Source: Burkholderia oklahomensis C6786
GTDB taxonomy: Bacteria > Pseudomonadota > Gammaproteobacteria > Burkholderiales > Burkholderiaceae
Length of the DNA: 64,000 bases
Assembly (NCBI RefSeq): GCF_000959365.1
Contig: NZ_CP009555.1
Coordinates: 1,054,001 to 1,118,000 of the forward strand
Direction of reading: 5' to 3'
Shown here: piece by piece, positions 20,468 through 30,500 of the stretch
Position numbering within the stretch: the stretch's first letter is position 1
Layout: each line of letters begins with the position of its first letter
Notes under the pieces: model-generated
Seen by the model: only the letters and a program-made list of their open reading frames with translations
Database searches by the model: none
Told to the model about the DNA's origin: nothing
Translations under genes and position numbers: made by a program

Positions 20468-21991
20468 ATGGCTTCCCACGATTATCTGAAGAAAATCCTG
20501 ACCGCCCGGGTATACGACGTCGCGCTCGAAACCGAGCTCGAACGCGCGCGCAACCTGTCCGCGCGGCTGCACAACCACGTCTATCTGAAGCGCGAGGACA
20601 ACCAGCCGGTGTTCTCGTTCAAGCTGCGCGGCGCATACAACAAGATGGCGCACATCCCGGCCGACGCGCTCGCGCGCGGCGTGATCACCGCGTCGGCGGG
20701 CAACCACGCGCAGGGCGTCGCGTTCTCGGCCGCGCGGATGAACGTGAAGGCGGTGATCGTCGTGCCGGTGACGACGCCGCAGGTGAAGGTCGATGCGGTG
20801 CGCACGCACGGCGGCCCGACCGTCGAGGTGATCCAGGCGGGCGAATCGTACAGCGACGCCTATGCGCACGCGGTAAAGGTGCAGGCCGAGCGCGGCCTCA
20901 CGTTCGTCCATCCGTTCGACGACCCGTATGTGATCGCGGGCCAGGGCACGGTCGCGATGGAGATCCTGCGCCAGCATCAGGGGCCGATCCACGCGATCTT
21001 CGTGCCGATCGGCGGCGGCGGGCTCGCGGCGGGCGTCGCCGCGTACGTAAAGGCGGTGCGGCCGGAGATCAAGGTGATCGGCGTGCAGACCGACGATTCG
21101 TGCGCGATGAAGCGCTCGCTCGAAGCGGGCGCGCGCGTCGAGCTGCCCGAGGTCGGCCTCTTCTCCGACGGCACCGCGGTGAAGCTCGTCGGCGAGGAGA
21201 CGTTCCGGCTCTGCACCGCGTATCTCGACGACGTCGTGACGGTCGACACCGACGCGCTCTGCGCGGCGATCAAGGACGTGTTCCAGGACACCCGCAGCGT
21301 GCTCGAGCCGGCCGGCTCGCTCGCGGTCGCGGGCGCGAAGCTGTATGCGGAGCGCGGAGGCATCGAGGGCGAGACGCTCGTCGCGATCACGTCCGGCGCG
21401 AACATGAACTTCGACCGGATGCGCTTCGTCGCCGAGCGTGCGGAAGTGGGCGAGGCACGCGAGGCGGTGTTCGCGGTGACGATCCCCGAGGAGCGCGGCA
21501 GCTTCAGGCGCTTCTGCTCGCTCGTCGGCGAGCGCAACGTGACCGAGTTCAACTACCGGATCGCCGACGCGCAATCGGCGCACATCTTCGTCGGCGTGCA
21601 GATCAAGCGGCGCGACGAATCGGACGAGATCTCGCGCAACTTCGCCGCGCACGGCTTCACGACCGTCGATCTGTCCGGCGACGAGCTGTCGAAGCAGCAC
21701 ATCCGCTACATGGTCGGCGGCCGCTCGCCGCTCGCGCACGACGAGCGGCTGTTCCGCTTCGAATTCCCCGAACGGCCGGGCGCGCTGATGAAGTTCCTGT
21801 CGTCGATGGCGCCCGACTGGAACATCAGCCTGTTCCACTATCGGAACCAGGGCGCCGACTACAGCTCGATCCTCGTCGGCCTGCAGGTGCCGCAGGCGGA
21901 CAACGCGGAATTCGACCGCTTCCTCGCGGCGCTCGGCTATCCGTTCTGGGAAGAAAGCGGCAACCCCGCGTATCGTCTCTTCCTGTCGTAA
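20468..21991 (+). CDS. ilvA: threonine ammonia-lyase, biosynthetic
   Basis: A 507-residue PLP enzyme that converts threonine to 2-oxobutanoate for isoleucine synthesis. The PLP lysine is in [12 protein letters not shown] near residue 58. Downstream are [13 protein letters not shown] and the glycine loop [13 protein letters not shown]. Two ACT-like regulatory domains occupy the C-terminal about 180 residues ([37 protein letters not shown]), so feedback control by isoleucine is expected. queF follows after 19 bp. Confidence 0.96.
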   Translation: MASHDYLKKILTARVYDVALETELERARNLSARLHNHVYLKREDNQPVFSFKLRGAYNKMAHIPADALARGVITASAGNHAQGVAFSAARMNVKAVIVVPVTTPQVKVDAVRTHGGPTVEVIQAGESYSDAYAHAVKVQAERGLTFVHPFDDPYVIAGQGTVAMEILRQHQGPIHAIFVPIGGGGLAAGVAAYVKAVRPEIKVIGVQTDDSCAMKRSLEAGARVELPEVGLFSDGTAVKLVGEETFRLCTAYLDDVVTVDTDALCAAIKDVFQDTRSVLEPAGSLAVAGAKLYAERGGIEGETLVAITSGANMNFDRMRFVAERAEVGEAREAVFAVTIPEERGSFRRFCSLVGERNVTEFNYRIADAQSAHIFVGVQIKRRDESDEISRNFAAHGFTTVDLSGDELSKQHIRYMVGGRSPLAHDERLFRFEFPERPGALMKFLSSMAPDWNISLFHYRNQGADYSSILVGLQVPQADNAEFDRFLAALGYPFWEESGNPAYRLFLS

Positions 21992-22010
21992 ACCGGAATC
22001 CACATACGAT

Positions 22011-22835
22011 ATGAACCCCGAACACTCCCCGCTCGGCAAGACGACCGTCTACTCGGGCGCCTACGATGCGTCGCTGCTGTTTCCGATCCCGCGCGCGGGC
22101 GCGCGCGAGCAGATCGGCATCGGCGCGCAGCTGCCGTTCTTCGGCACCGACATCTGGAACGCGTACGAGCTGTCGTGGCTCAACGCGCGCGGCAAGCCGC
22201 AAGTCGCGATCGCGACGTTCTACGTGCCGGCCGAATCGCCGAACATCGTCGAATCGAAATCGTTCAAGCTGTATCTCGGCTCGTTCGCGCAAACCGCGTT
22301 CGAATCGGTCGACGCGGTGCGCGACACGCTCAAGCGCGACGTGTCGGCCGCGTGCGGCGCGAACGTGACGGCGCGCCTCTCGACGCCCGCCGAGTTCCGC
22401 AAGCTGCGAATGGAAGAGCTCGACGGGCTGTCGCTCGACCGCCTCGATCTCGAAGCCGACGTCTACGAGCCCGATCCGTCGTTCCTCACCGCATCGCACG
22501 AGGAAGCGCCCATCGAGGAAACGCTCGTGACCGATCTGCTGAAGTCGAACTGCCCTGTGACGGGCCAGCCCGACTGGGGCAGCGTGCAGATCCATTACGT
22601 CGGCGCGCCGATCGATCATGCGGGCCTCTTGCGCTACATCATCTCGTTTCGCAATCACACGGGCTTTCACGAGCAGTGCGTCGAGCGGATCTTCATCGAC
22701 ATCCTGCGCGAATGCAAGCCGGTGAAGCTCGCCGTCTACGCGCGCTACACGCGCCGCGGCGGGCTCGACATCAATCCGTTCCGCACGAACTACAACCAGC
22801 CGATGCCGGACAACGCGCGCACCGCGCGGCAGTGA
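22011..22835 (+). CDS. queF: NADPH-dependent 7-cyano-7-deazaguanine reductase
   Basis: A 274-residue enzyme that reduces preQ0 to preQ1 in queuosine synthesis. The QueF motif [15 protein letters not shown] lies near residue 82, and the catalytic cysteine is in [19 protein letters not shown] near residue 181. The length is that of the long, two-domain E. coli-type enzyme. It probably shares a transcript with ilvA and is closed by a strong terminator at 22921-22950. Confidence 0.96.
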   Translation: MNPEHSPLGKTTVYSGAYDASLLFPIPRAGAREQIGIGAQLPFFGTDIWNAYELSWLNARGKPQVAIATFYVPAESPNIVESKSFKLYLGSFAQTAFESVDAVRDTLKRDVSAACGANVTARLSTPAEFRKLRMEELDGLSLDRLDLEADVYEPDPSFLTASHEEAPIEETLVTDLLKSNCPVTGQPDWGSVQIHYVGAPIDHAGLLRYIISFRNHTGFHEQCVERIFIDILRECKPVKLAVYARYTRRGGLDINPFRTNYNQPMPDNARTARQ

Positions 22836-22920
22836 CGTACGCGGCGCGACGTCCGCGCGCCGCCGCCGCGCCCTGACGGCGGACGCGGGCGGACCGCTCG
22901 CCGGTTCGTTCGCGCAAGAA

Positions 22921-22950
22921 AAAACGGGGTCCCGCTCGGGACCCCGTTTT
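22921..22950. terminator. bidirectional Rho-independent terminator
   Basis: A near-ideal hairpin with 13-bp arms (AAAACGGGGTCCC / GGGACCCCGTTTT) and a GCTC loop. It separates queF (plus) from the convergent ridA (minus) and carries A and T tracts on both sides, so it can serve both strands. Confidence 0.9.
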
Positions 22951-22989
22951 CCGTTTACCGGCCGCGCGCGCCGCTCACCGCGCGCCGCG

Positions 22990-23376
22990 TCACTTCGCGG
23001 GCGCCTTGTACGCGATGCAGTCGACTTCGACCTTGCAGTCGATCACCATGCTCGACTGCACGCACGCGCGCGCGGGCGGATGCGCGCCGAAGTACGAGAT
23101 GAAGACTTTGTTGAACGACGCGAAGTCGCGCGCGTCGTCGAGCCACACGCCGCAGCGCACGACGTGCTCGAGGCCGTAGCCCGCTTCCTTCAGGATCGCG
23201 ATCACGTTCTCGATCGCCTGCTTCGACTGCGTGACGATCCCGCCTTCGACGACCTCGCCGTTCACCATCGGCGTCTGGCCGGACACGTAGAGCCACCCAT
23301 CCGCCTCGACCGCACGCGCGAACGGCATCACCTGACCGCCCGTGCCCTTCGCTTCGCCCACGCCATATCGCTTCAT
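22990..23376 (-). CDS. RidA family deaminase
   Basis: A 128-residue RidA/YjgF/UK114 protein that hydrolyses reactive enamines and imines released by PLP enzymes. The family arginine is in RACVQSSMV near residue 102. It is the last gene of a minus-strand run after an N-acyl-D-amino-acid deacylase and an RpiR regulator. These are divergent from a PLP D-amino-acid deaminase, whose imine product is a logical substrate. Confidence 0.88.
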   Translation of the reverse strand: MKRYGVGEAKGTGGQVMPFARAVEADGWLYVSGQTPMVNGEVVEGGIVTQSKQAIENVIAILKEAGYGLEHVVRCGVWLDDARDFASFNKVFISYFGAHPPARACVQSSMVIDCKVEVDCIAYKAPAK

Positions 23377-23502
23377 CGATTCACTCCTTTGTTTCGTTTG
23401 CCAACACGCGCCGCCTGCGCGATGCGGGCGACGCGCGACGATCGGTCGCCGGCGCGCGCGTCGAACGGACCGCGCGCGCCGAAATCCGTCAATCGAGCAT
23501 GT

Positions 23503-24984
23503 TCAGAACGCGCCGTCCGCCGTCGCCGCGACACGCTCGCCGCGCGCGACGAAGCGGCCCGCGCGCTCGCCCGTCGGCTCGCCGTCGCAATACGACAGCA
23601 CGCCGTTCACCCACACGGCTTCGATCCCGTGCGCGGGCTGCTGCGGCTGCTCGAACGTCGCGGCGTCGCGCACGCGCTCGGCGTCGAACAGCACGAGATC
23701 CGCGTGATAGCCGACCCGCACCTCGCCGCGCTGCGCGAGCCCGAAGCGCCGCGCGGACAGCGACGTCATCTTGCGCACCGCCTCCTCGAGCGAAATCAGC
23801 TGCTCGTCGCGCGCGTAGTAGCCGAGCACGCGCGGGAACGCGCCCCAGAGGCGCGGATGCGGCAGCGGATCGTTCGGCAGACCGTCGGAGCCGACCATCG
23901 TCGCCGGATGCGACAGGATCCGGCGCACGTCGTCCTCCGACATGTTGTGATAGACGGCGCCCGCCGGTTGCAGGCGGCGCGCCGCGTCCCGCTCCGGGAT
24001 ACCCCATTCGGCCGCGATCGTCTTCAACAGCTTGCCCGCCATCTCCGGATGCGGATCGGACCACGTGATCGTGATGTCGATGTCGCCCGTCGCCTGCTTG
24101 ACGTCGAGCGTCGACGAGCTGCGGCTGTACGGATAGCAGTCGCAGCCGACGGGCTGGATCCGCCGCGCGCCTTCGAGCGACGCGAGCACTTCGGCGCCGC
24201 GCCCCCAGTTCGACGGCCCCGCGCACTTCAGATGCGAGATCACGACGGGCACGCGCGCGTGCCGGCCGACGCGGTATGCCTCGTCCATCGCGTCGAGGAT
24301 CGCGTCGAACTCGGTGCGCATGTGCGTCGTGTAGACAGCGCCCGCGTTCGCGAGCGGCTCGGCGAGCGCCATCACTTCTTCGGTCGGCGCGGCGAACGCC
24401 GAGCCGTACGCGAGCCCCGAGCTCAGGCCGAGCGCGCCGTGCGCGAGCGCCTCCTCGAGCTGCGCGCGCATCGCGGCGATTTCGGCGTCGCTCGCCGCAC
24501 GGTCGAGCCGGTCCATCTGATTGTTGCGCAGCGCGGTGTGGCCGACGAGCGCCGCGACGTTGACGGCCGGCTTCGCCGCGCCGACCGCGTCGACGTACGC
24601 GGCGAACGTCGGATAGCGGAACGCCGCGCGCGCGCCGAGCAGGTTCATCGGATCGGGCGGATCGCCTTTCAGCGCGACGGGCGACGCGCTGATCCCGCAG
24701 TTGCCGACGATCACCGTCGTCACGCCCTGCGAGATCTTCGGCAGCATCTGCGGCGCGTCGATCACGTGCGTGTCGTCATGCGTGTGCACGTCGACGAAGC
24801 CGGGCGCGAGCGCGCGGCCGTTCGCCTCGATCACCCGCTCCGCGAGCCAGTTCGTCAGGTTGCCGATCGCGACGATCCGGTCGCCGCGGATCGCGACGTC
24901 GCGCTCGACGCTCGGCTCGCCCGTGCCGTCATACAGCTGGGCGCCGACGATCAGCGTATCGGCGGCTTCGGGATGCGAGTGCAT
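23503..24984 (-). CDS. N-acyl-D-amino-acid deacylase (D-aminoacylase)
   Basis: A 493-residue zinc amidohydrolase that releases D-amino acids from N-acyl-D-amino acids. Metal and catalytic motifs are visible: VDVHTHDDTHV (residues 62-72), the family cysteine in IVGNCGISASPV, HMRTEFDAILDAM, SHLKCAGPSNWGRG and the aspartate in MVGSDGLPNDP. The gene starts 1 bp after the RpiR stop, so the two are coupled. Preference for D-Glu, D-Asp or neutral substrates cannot be told from sequence. Confidence 0.9.
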   Translation of the reverse strand: MHSHPEAADTLIVGAQLYDGTGEPSVERDVAIRGDRIVAIGNLTNWLAERVIEANGRALAPGFVDVHTHDDTHVIDAPQMLPKISQGVTTVIVGNCGISASPVALKGDPPDPMNLLGARAAFRYPTFAAYVDAVGAAKPAVNVAALVGHTALRNNQMDRLDRAASDAEIAAMRAQLEEALAHGALGLSSGLAYGSAFAAPTEEVMALAEPLANAGAVYTTHMRTEFDAILDAMDEAYRVGRHARVPVVISHLKCAGPSNWGRGAEVLASLEGARRIQPVGCDCYPYSRSSSTLDVKQATGDIDITITWSDPHPEMAGKLLKTIAAEWGIPERDAARRLQPAGAVYHNMSEDDVRRILSHPATMVGSDGLPNDPLPHPRLWGAFPRVLGYYARDEQLISLEEAVRKMTSLSARRFGLAQRGEVRVGYHADLVLFDAERVRDAATFEQPQQPAHGIEAVWVNGVLSYCDGEPTGERAGRFVARGERVAATADGAF

Positions 24985-24985
24985 G

Positions 24986-25879
24986 TCAGTCTCCTAACGG
25001 TTGGCGGTCGCCGCCGCCGCGGTGCATGTCGAGCGCGTGCTTCATCCGGCGCAGCAGCTCGCGGCAGTCGTCGCCGAGCCGCAGCGCGACTTCGGTGACG
25101 AGCACGTCGAGCGCCATCAGCATCGCATAGCGCGACGTCGACGGCTTGAAGATGAAATCGGTTTCGAAAGCGACGACGGGAATCAGGTGATCGGCGAGCT
25201 GCGCGAGCGGCGACGCGGGCGCGGTGATCGCGATGAGCGTCGCGCCATAGCGCTTCGCGAGCGAGCAGCTTTCGAGCTGCTCGGGGACGCGCCCCGTCAC
25301 CGACAATGCGACGACGACGCAGCCGGGCGTCGCCGTGGTCGCGACCATCCGCTGCAGCAGTGCGTCCTGATACGTCGCGACCGGCCGGCCGAAGCGCACG
25401 AGCCGAAAGCGCAGCTCGTCGGCGAGCGCGGTCGAGCCGCCGCCCTGCCCGTACACGTAGATCATGCTCGCGGCCGCGAGCGCGGCGGCCGGCTCGTCGA
25501 ACGACGTCTGGCGCAGCAGCCGGTGGTTGTGCTCGAGCGCGACCTGCACATCCTCGTACACGCGCGCGACGGGCGTCTCGTCGCGCTGCGCATCGGCTGC
25601 GGCCGGGGTCAGAAAGCGCAGGCCGACGGCCGCCGCCTGCGCGAGCCGCAGCTTCAGCTCGCGCACGTCGCGGCAGCCGACCGCCTTCGCGAAACGCGTG
25701 ACGGTCGCGACGCTCACGTCCGCCTGCGCGGCGAGCGCGCCGATGCTCGCGTGCGCGGCGCGGGTCAGATCGCCCAGGATCAGCGCGGCGACCTTGCGTT
25801 CGGCGCCGCGCAGCTCGGGCGCGCACTCGGCGATCCGGGCGACGATGTCGAAGGCGGGCTGCTCGGTGGACGGAGTCAT
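24986..25879 (-). CDS. MurR/RpiR family transcriptional regulator
   Basis: A 297-residue regulator. The N-terminal HTH_6 domain (about residues 1-85) contains SIGALAAQADVSVATVTRFA. The C-terminal SIS domain (about 125-260) contains IYVYGQGGGSTALADELRF and VVALSVTGRVPEQLE, which usually bind phosphosugars or related effectors. It heads the operon with the deacylase and ridA and is divergent from the deaminase gene; the shared 130-bp region holds candidate operators. Confidence 0.9.
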   Translation of the reverse strand: MTPSTEQPAFDIVARIAECAPELRGAERKVAALILGDLTRAAHASIGALAAQADVSVATVTRFAKAVGCRDVRELKLRLAQAAAVGLRFLTPAAADAQRDETPVARVYEDVQVALEHNHRLLRQTSFDEPAAALAAASMIYVYGQGGGSTALADELRFRLVRFGRPVATYQDALLQRMVATTATPGCVVVALSVTGRVPEQLESCSLAKRYGATLIAITAPASPLAQLADHLIPVVAFETDFIFKPSTSRYAMLMALDVLVTEVALRLGDDCRELLRRMKHALDMHRGGGDRQPLGD

Positions 25880-25963
25880 CGACGACGGTTAGCGGGGAAG
25901 GCCGGTGTGAACCGGTTTGTTAATAAATAACATTACCGTAGAGATGCTACTTTCTGTACTATC

Positions 25964-25979
25964 GCGAAGTCAACTTCGC
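25964..25979. promoter_or_regulatory. perfect inverted repeat, candidate RpiR operator
   Basis: GCGAAGT and ACTTCGC arms with a 2-bp CA centre lie in the divergent region, 33 bp before the deaminase start. A second AT-rich repeat (GTTA-N5-TAAC) is near 25919-25931. Both sit where a divergent repressor would bind; binding by RpiR is inference. Confidence 0.45.
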
Positions 25980-26011
25980 ATCGATATATATGGACGATGG
26001 AGCGAGATGAG

Positions 26012-27292
26012 ATGAAAGTTACAAACTATCAGGAAGCGACGATCGATCCGTTCGGCAAGGGTCTCGGCAACGTGCCGAGCGCGAGCGTGCCGCTGTCGGA
26101 CGCGGCCCGCCTCGAATGGAATCTGCTCGCCGAGGACGTGAGTCTGCCCGCCGCCGTGCTGTACGCGGACCGGATCGAGCACAACCTGAAGTGGATGCAG
26201 GCGTTCGTCGCCGAATACGGCGTGAAGCTCGCGCCGCACGGCAAGACGACGATGGCGCCGCAGCTGTTCCGCCGCCAGCTCGAAACGGGCGCGTGGGGCA
26301 TCACGCTCGCGACCGCGCATCAGGTGCGCGCCGCGTATCACGGCGGCGTGCGGCGCGTGCTGCTCGCGAACCAGCTCGTCGGCAGGCACAACATGGCGAT
26401 GATCGCCGAGCTGCTGACCGACCCCGATTTCGAGTTCTTCTGCCTCGTCGATTCGGTCGACGGCGTCGAGCAGCTCGGCCGCTTCTTCGGCGCGGCGAAG
26501 AAGCCGCTCAACGTGCTGCTCGAGCTCGGCGTGCCGGGCGGCCGCGCCGGCGTGCGCGACGACGCGCAGCGCGACGCGGTGCTCGCCGCGATCGAGCGCC
26601 ACGCGGGCGTGCTGAAGCTCGCGGGCATCGAGCTGTACGAAGGCGTGCTGAAGGAGGAAGGCGAGATCCGCGCGTTCCTGCGGCGCGCGGTGGCGCTCGT
26701 GCACGCGCTCGCGGCGGCCGGCCGCTTCGCGCGCGCGCCGGCGCTGCTGTCGGGCGCGGGCTCCGCGTGGTATGACGTCGTCGCCGACGAGTTCGCGCAG
26801 GCGTCCAACGCCGGCGTGATCGACGTCGTGCTGCGCCCCGGCTGCTATCTGACGCACGACGTCGGCATCTACAAGAAGGCGCAGACCGACATCTTCGCGC
26901 GCAACCCGATCGCGCAGAAGATGGGCGAGGGCCTGTTGCCCGCGCTGCAGCTTTGGGCTTACGTGCAGTCGATTCCGGAGCCGGAGCGCGCGATCGTCGC
27001 GCTCGGTAAGCGCGACTCGGCGTTCGACGCGGGCCTGCCCGAGCCGGCGCGCCACTTCCGCCCGAGCGCGGGCGGGCTGCCGCGCGACATCGCACCGAGC
27101 GAAGGCTGGGAAGTGACCGGGCTGATGGATCAGCACGCGTACCTGAAGATCCCGGCGGGCGCGGACCTGAAGGTCGGCGACATGGTGTCGTTCGACATCT
27201 CGCACCCGTGCCTCACGTTCGACAAGTGGCGGCAGTTGCTCGTCGTCGATCCGCAGTACCGCGTGACCGAAGTGATCGAAACGTACTTCTGA
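26012..27292 (+). CDS. PLP-dependent D-amino-acid deaminase/dehydratase (DSD1-like fold)
   Basis: A 426-residue enzyme of the alanine-racemase-fold family that includes D-serine dehydratase and D-threonine aldolase. The PLP lysine is in KLAPHGKTTMAPQLF at about residue 75. The C-terminus carries the metal-binding-type end (DISHPCLTFDKWRQL). It is expected to turn D-amino acids into 2-oxo acids and ammonia. ATG 26012 was preferred over 25997 because GGAGCGAG lies 6-13 bases upstream. It is divergent from the rpiR-deacylase-ridA set and completes a D-amino-acid pathway. Confidence 0.82.
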   Translation: MKVTNYQEATIDPFGKGLGNVPSASVPLSDAARLEWNLLAEDVSLPAAVLYADRIEHNLKWMQAFVAEYGVKLAPHGKTTMAPQLFRRQLETGAWGITLATAHQVRAAYHGGVRRVLLANQLVGRHNMAMIAELLTDPDFEFFCLVDSVDGVEQLGRFFGAAKKPLNVLLELGVPGGRAGVRDDAQRDAVLAAIERHAGVLKLAGIELYEGVLKEEGEIRAFLRRAVALVHALAAAGRFARAPALLSGAGSAWYDVVADEFAQASNAGVIDVVLRPGCYLTHDVGIYKKAQTDIFARNPIAQKMGEGLLPALQLWAYVQSIPEPERAIVALGKRDSAFDAGLPEPARHFRPSAGGLPRDIAPSEGWEVTGLMDQHAYLKIPAGADLKVGDMVSFDISHPCLTFDKWRQLLVVDPQYRVTEVIETYF

Positions 27293-27739
27293 CGCCGGCG
27301 AGAATCCCGGGCGGACGCAAGGGCGGCGGCCGTCGCCCTTGCGAGGCGGCGTGGCGTCGCGGCGATGTCGCGGCGTGCGCTGCGGCGCATCGGCGCTTCC
27401 GCGCTTCGCCGCGGCCTCTCGCCTTCGCGGCAAGCTCGCGCGGCGCATCGGCGCGCGCGCTTCGAGCACCCGCGTCGCGCCGTCCGGCTCCGTTCGCCCT
27501 CGCCTCGCCGCCGACCGACGTCTCCGCGCGGCCCCGCCGCCGTGAACGGCCACCGCATCGGGCCGCCAATCGTGCCTCCGCTTCCAGCCCCGCCGCACGC
27601 GCCCACGCAGCGGCCGCACGCCCGAGCGCGCCCCGCCCCCTCACGTCCGCTTCACGCGCGCGTCATCTGCGCCGCGGCGGGCCGGGGTACACTGCCCGTT
27701 CGTCCTGGATCATCCGCTGTTGCTCAACAGGAGAACGCC
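27293..27739. other. 447-bp intergenic region
   Basis: Very GC-rich; open frames here have no protein-like features. The only clear structure is a hairpin at 27316-27343 just after the deaminase. The promoter of the downstream PfpI-like gene must lie toward its right end, but no clear boxes are visible. Confidence 0.5.
27316..27343 (+). terminator. hairpin after the deaminase gene
   Basis: Perfect 10-bp arms CGCAAGGGCG / CGCCCTTGCG with an 8-base loop lie 24 bp after the stop. There is no T tract, so it may stabilise the 3' end or act with Rho. Confidence 0.5.
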
Positions 27740-28321
27740 ATGGCAGCAAAGAAGATTCTGTTCCTGACCGGCGACTTCGCCGAAGACTACGAGACGATGG
27801 TGCCGTTCCAGGCGCTGCTCGCGATCGGCCACCACGTCGACGCCGTATGCCCCGGCAAGCGCGCGGGCGACAAGGTGAAGACGGCGATTCACGATTTCGA
27901 AGGCGACCAGACCTACACCGAGAAGCCCGGTCACCAGTTCACGCTGAACGCGACGTTCGACGACGTCGACGCGACGGGCTACGACGCGCTCGCGATCGCG
28001 GGCGGCCGCGCGCCCGAGTATCTGCGTCTCGACCCGAAAGTGATCGCGCTCGTGCGCGCGTTCGCCGAAGCGAAGAAGCCGATCGCGGCGATCTGTCATG
28101 CCGCGCAATTGCTCGCGGCGGCCGACGTGATCCGCGGCAAGCGGATCTCCGCGTACCCGGCGTGCGCGCCGGAAGTGCGGCTCGCGGGCGGCGAATACGT
28201 GGACATCCCGGTCGACGCCGCCGTCACCGACGCGCCGTTCGTCACGGCGCCCGCATGGCCCGCGCATCCGGCGTGGCTGTCGCAATTCCTCGCGCTGCTC
28301 GGCACGCGCATCGAGCTCTGA
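27740..28321 (+). CDS. DJ-1/PfpI family protein
   Basis: A 193-residue class I glutamine-amidotransferase-like protein. The N-terminus [20 protein letters not shown] and the nucleophile elbow [19 protein letters not shown], with its cysteine near residue 117, match DJ-1/PfpI members. Proposed roles range from protease to glyoxalase or protein deglycase; none is proven here. AGGAG lies 6 bases before the ATG; open sequence upstream in this frame is not expected to be translated. Confidence 0.87.
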   Translation: MAAKKILFLTGDFAEDYETMVPFQALLAIGHHVDAVCPGKRAGDKVKTAIHDFEGDQTYTEKPGHQFTLNATFDDVDATGYDALAIAGGRAPEYLRLDPKVIALVRAFAEAKKPIAAICHAAQLLAAADVIRGKRISAYPACAPEVRLAGGEYVDIPVDAAVTDAPFVTAPAWPAHPAWLSQFLALLGTRIEL

Positions 28322-28329
28322 ACCGTCGC

Positions 28330-28369
28330 GCGCGGGGCACGCGACGCGCAACACGCGCGTGCCCCGCGC
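28330..28369. terminator. strong convergent hairpin
   Basis: Perfect 14-bp arms (GCGCGGGGCACGCG / CGCGTGCCCCGCGC) with a 12-base loop fill the 48-bp gap between the PfpI-like and marR stops. No T tract is present, but the position suits a bidirectional terminator. Confidence 0.65.
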
Positions 28370-28828
28370 TCAGCGCGGCGCGGCCTTCGCCTGCGCCGCG
28401 CCGCCCACTTCGGCGACGCGCGCCTCCAGCATCGTCAACGCGCCGGACAGCGCATTGAGCGCGTCGTCCGGCAGCGACGCCATCGTGTCGTGCAGGAATG
28501 CGTTGCGGCGCGGCAGGCATTCTTCGAACGCCGCGCGTCCGGCCGGCGTCAGCTTCACGTTCGTCACGCGGTTGTCGCGCGAATCGGCTTCGCGGTCGAT
28601 CCAGCCGAGCGTCTCGAGCGTCTTCAACTGGCGCGTGAGCGCGCCCGGATCGACGCGCAGCAGCTCGACGAGCCGCTTCTGCGACGATGCGCCGCCGTGC
28701 TGCTCGAGCGCGACCATGATGCGCCAGCGCGGCAGCGGCTGCCCGACGTGCGCCTCGAACGCGGCCATAAACGCACGGTACGTGCGTCCGAACTGCTGCA
28801 AGATCGCGATGCGGTCCTGTTCTTCCAT
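28370..28828 (-). CDS. MarR family transcriptional regulator
   Basis: A 152-residue winged-helix regulator. The DNA-binding region runs about residues 45-100 (ASSQKRLVELLRVDPGALTR, then DSRDNRVTNVKLTPAG). It is the second gene after a DHA2 drug-efflux transporter, 56 bp downstream, so it probably represses that operon and responds to a transported compound. The ATG (MEEQDRIAIL) gives the family's usual length; GGAG lies 13-16 bases upstream. Confidence 0.88.
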   Translation of the reverse strand: MEEQDRIAILQQFGRTYRAFMAAFEAHVGQPLPRWRIMVALEQHGGASSQKRLVELLRVDPGALTRQLKTLETLGWIDREADSRDNRVTNVKLTPAGRAAFEECLPRRNAFLHDTMASLPDDALNALSGALTMLEARVAEVGGAAQAKAAPR

Positions 28829-28884
28829 GCGCTGGCTTCGGCTCCGGTAACAAACTGACTTGGATGACGTGAGGAAACGCCCGC

Positions 28885-30480
28885 TCACTCGGCGACGACG
28901 GTCGGCTCGAGCGCGCGGCGCAGCTCGACGGGCGGCACGCGGCGGCTCTGCCACACCGCGACGAGCGCGACGGCCGCGCCAACCGCGATGCCGATGTGGA
29001 TCGCGCCGACGAGGGAATCGCGCGCCGCTTCGAACAAATGGGCGCCATGATGCCCGGCGCGCGCGAGTTCGTCCACCAGGCGCGCCTGCGCGGCGCGGTC
29101 GATCAGGACCTGCGGATCGGCGAGGCTCGCTTGCCAGCGCAGCGCGCCGTCGGCCGCGAGCGCATCGCGCACGCCGCTCGCGTATAGCTGGTTGACGAGC
29201 GTGCCCGTCAGCGCGGTGCCGACCATCCCGCCCACCATCCGCAGCGACTGCAAGAGCGCGGTCGCGATCCCGAGATGCTCGCGGCCCGCCGTCTGCTGCG
29301 CGAACACGGTCAGGTTCGGCAGCACGAAGCCGAGGCCGACGCCGCCCGCGACCATCAGCATCATCAGCGCCCAGCCGGGCGTCGCGTGCGTCGACGCGAC
29401 GATGCCCGCGCACGCGATCGCGAACAGCAGGAAGCCGACGTACAGCATCGCATTCGGGTTGCGGATCCGCGTGATCACGCGGCCGTTCATGATGCTGCCG
29501 ATCGTGATGAACACGACGAGCGGCGTGATGACGACGCCCGCCTGCTGCGGCGACATCCCAAAGCCGCCCTGGAACAGCAGCGGCGCGTAGAAGAGGAGCG
29601 AGAACATCGCGAAGCCGGCGAGGATCGCGAGAATGAAGAGCGTCGACAGCGCGCGGTTCGCGAACATGTCGAACGGCAGAATCGGCTGCGCGCAGCGCTT
29701 CTCCCAGCGCCACAGCGCGACGCCGCCTGCGAGCGCGACGACGAGGAGGAGCGTCGGCCAGCCGCCGATCCCGTATTTCGGCAGCCACTCGACGAAGAGC
29801 TGCATCGCGCCGAGCGTCACGGCGATGAGGAGCGCGCCCGGCCAGTCGAGCCGCATCTTGCTGCTGTGCTCGACGTGCCGCAGGTGAGGCAGATAGCGCC
29901 AGACGAACAGGAGCGACAGCAGGCCGACCGGCAGATTCACGTAGAACACCGAGCGCCAGCCGTAGTTCTGCGTCAGCACGCCGCCGAGCGACGGCCCGAC
30001 CGCGTTCGCGATGCCGAACGCCGAGCTCATCAGCACCTGCCAGCGCAGCCGCACGACCGAATCGGGAAAAAGGTCCGGAATGCACGCGAACGCGGTGCCG
30101 ACGAGCATCCCGCCGCCGATGCCCTGCAGCCCGCGCGCGAGCACGAGCGACAGCATGTCCTGCGCCATCCCGCACAGCACCGACGCGCCCGTGAACACGA
30201 CGAGCGACGCGATCACGAACGGCTTGCGCCCGTAATAATCGCCGAGCCGGCCGAAGATCGGCACGGTGATCACCGACGCGAGCAGGTACGATGTCGCGAC
30301 CCACGCGTACAGGTCGAAGCCGCGCAGCTCGGCTACGATCGTCGGCAGCGCGGTGCCGACGACGGTCTGGTCGAGCGCGACGAGCATCGTGACGAAGGAA
30401 ATGCCGAGCATCGCGAGCAGCGACTCGCGAAACGGCAGGACTTGCCCGCTCGAATGGTGGGCGGCGGTATGGACAGCCAT
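28885..30480 (-). CDS. DHA2 family (EmrB/QacA-type) MFS drug transporter
   Basis: A 531-residue inner-membrane proton-driven exporter with about 14 predicted helices. Family signatures are ALDQTVVGTALPTIVAEL in helix 1, GRLGDYYGRKPFV in the loop after helix 2, and the motif-C-like ANAVGPSLGGVLTQNYGW in helix 5. It starts MAVHTAAHH. A MarR gene follows on the same transcript. No membrane-fusion partner is adjacent, so it may act alone or share one encoded elsewhere. Confidence 0.9.
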   Translation of the reverse strand: MAVHTAAHHSSGQVLPFRESLLAMLGISFVTMLVALDQTVVGTALPTIVAELRGFDLYAWVATSYLLASVITVPIFGRLGDYYGRKPFVIASLVVFTGASVLCGMAQDMLSLVLARGLQGIGGGMLVGTAFACIPDLFPDSVVRLRWQVLMSSAFGIANAVGPSLGGVLTQNYGWRSVFYVNLPVGLLSLLFVWRYLPHLRHVEHSSKMRLDWPGALLIAVTLGAMQLFVEWLPKYGIGGWPTLLLVVALAGGVALWRWEKRCAQPILPFDMFANRALSTLFILAILAGFAMFSLLFYAPLLFQGGFGMSPQQAGVVITPLVVFITIGSIMNGRVITRIRNPNAMLYVGFLLFAIACAGIVASTHATPGWALMMLMVAGGVGLGFVLPNLTVFAQQTAGREHLGIATALLQSLRMVGGMVGTALTGTLVNQLYASGVRDALAADGALRWQASLADPQVLIDRAAQARLVDELARAGHHGAHLFEAARDSLVGAIHIGIAVGAAVALVAVWQSRRVPPVELRRALEPTVVAE

Positions 30481-30500
30481 CTTTTGTTCGTGCAACTTTT

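Noticed and set aside
27365..27739. N-terminal extension of the PfpI-like protein by about 125 codons
   Set aside because: The extension is Arg/Pro-rich and without homology features; the ATG at 27740 has AGGAG and begins the conserved domain.
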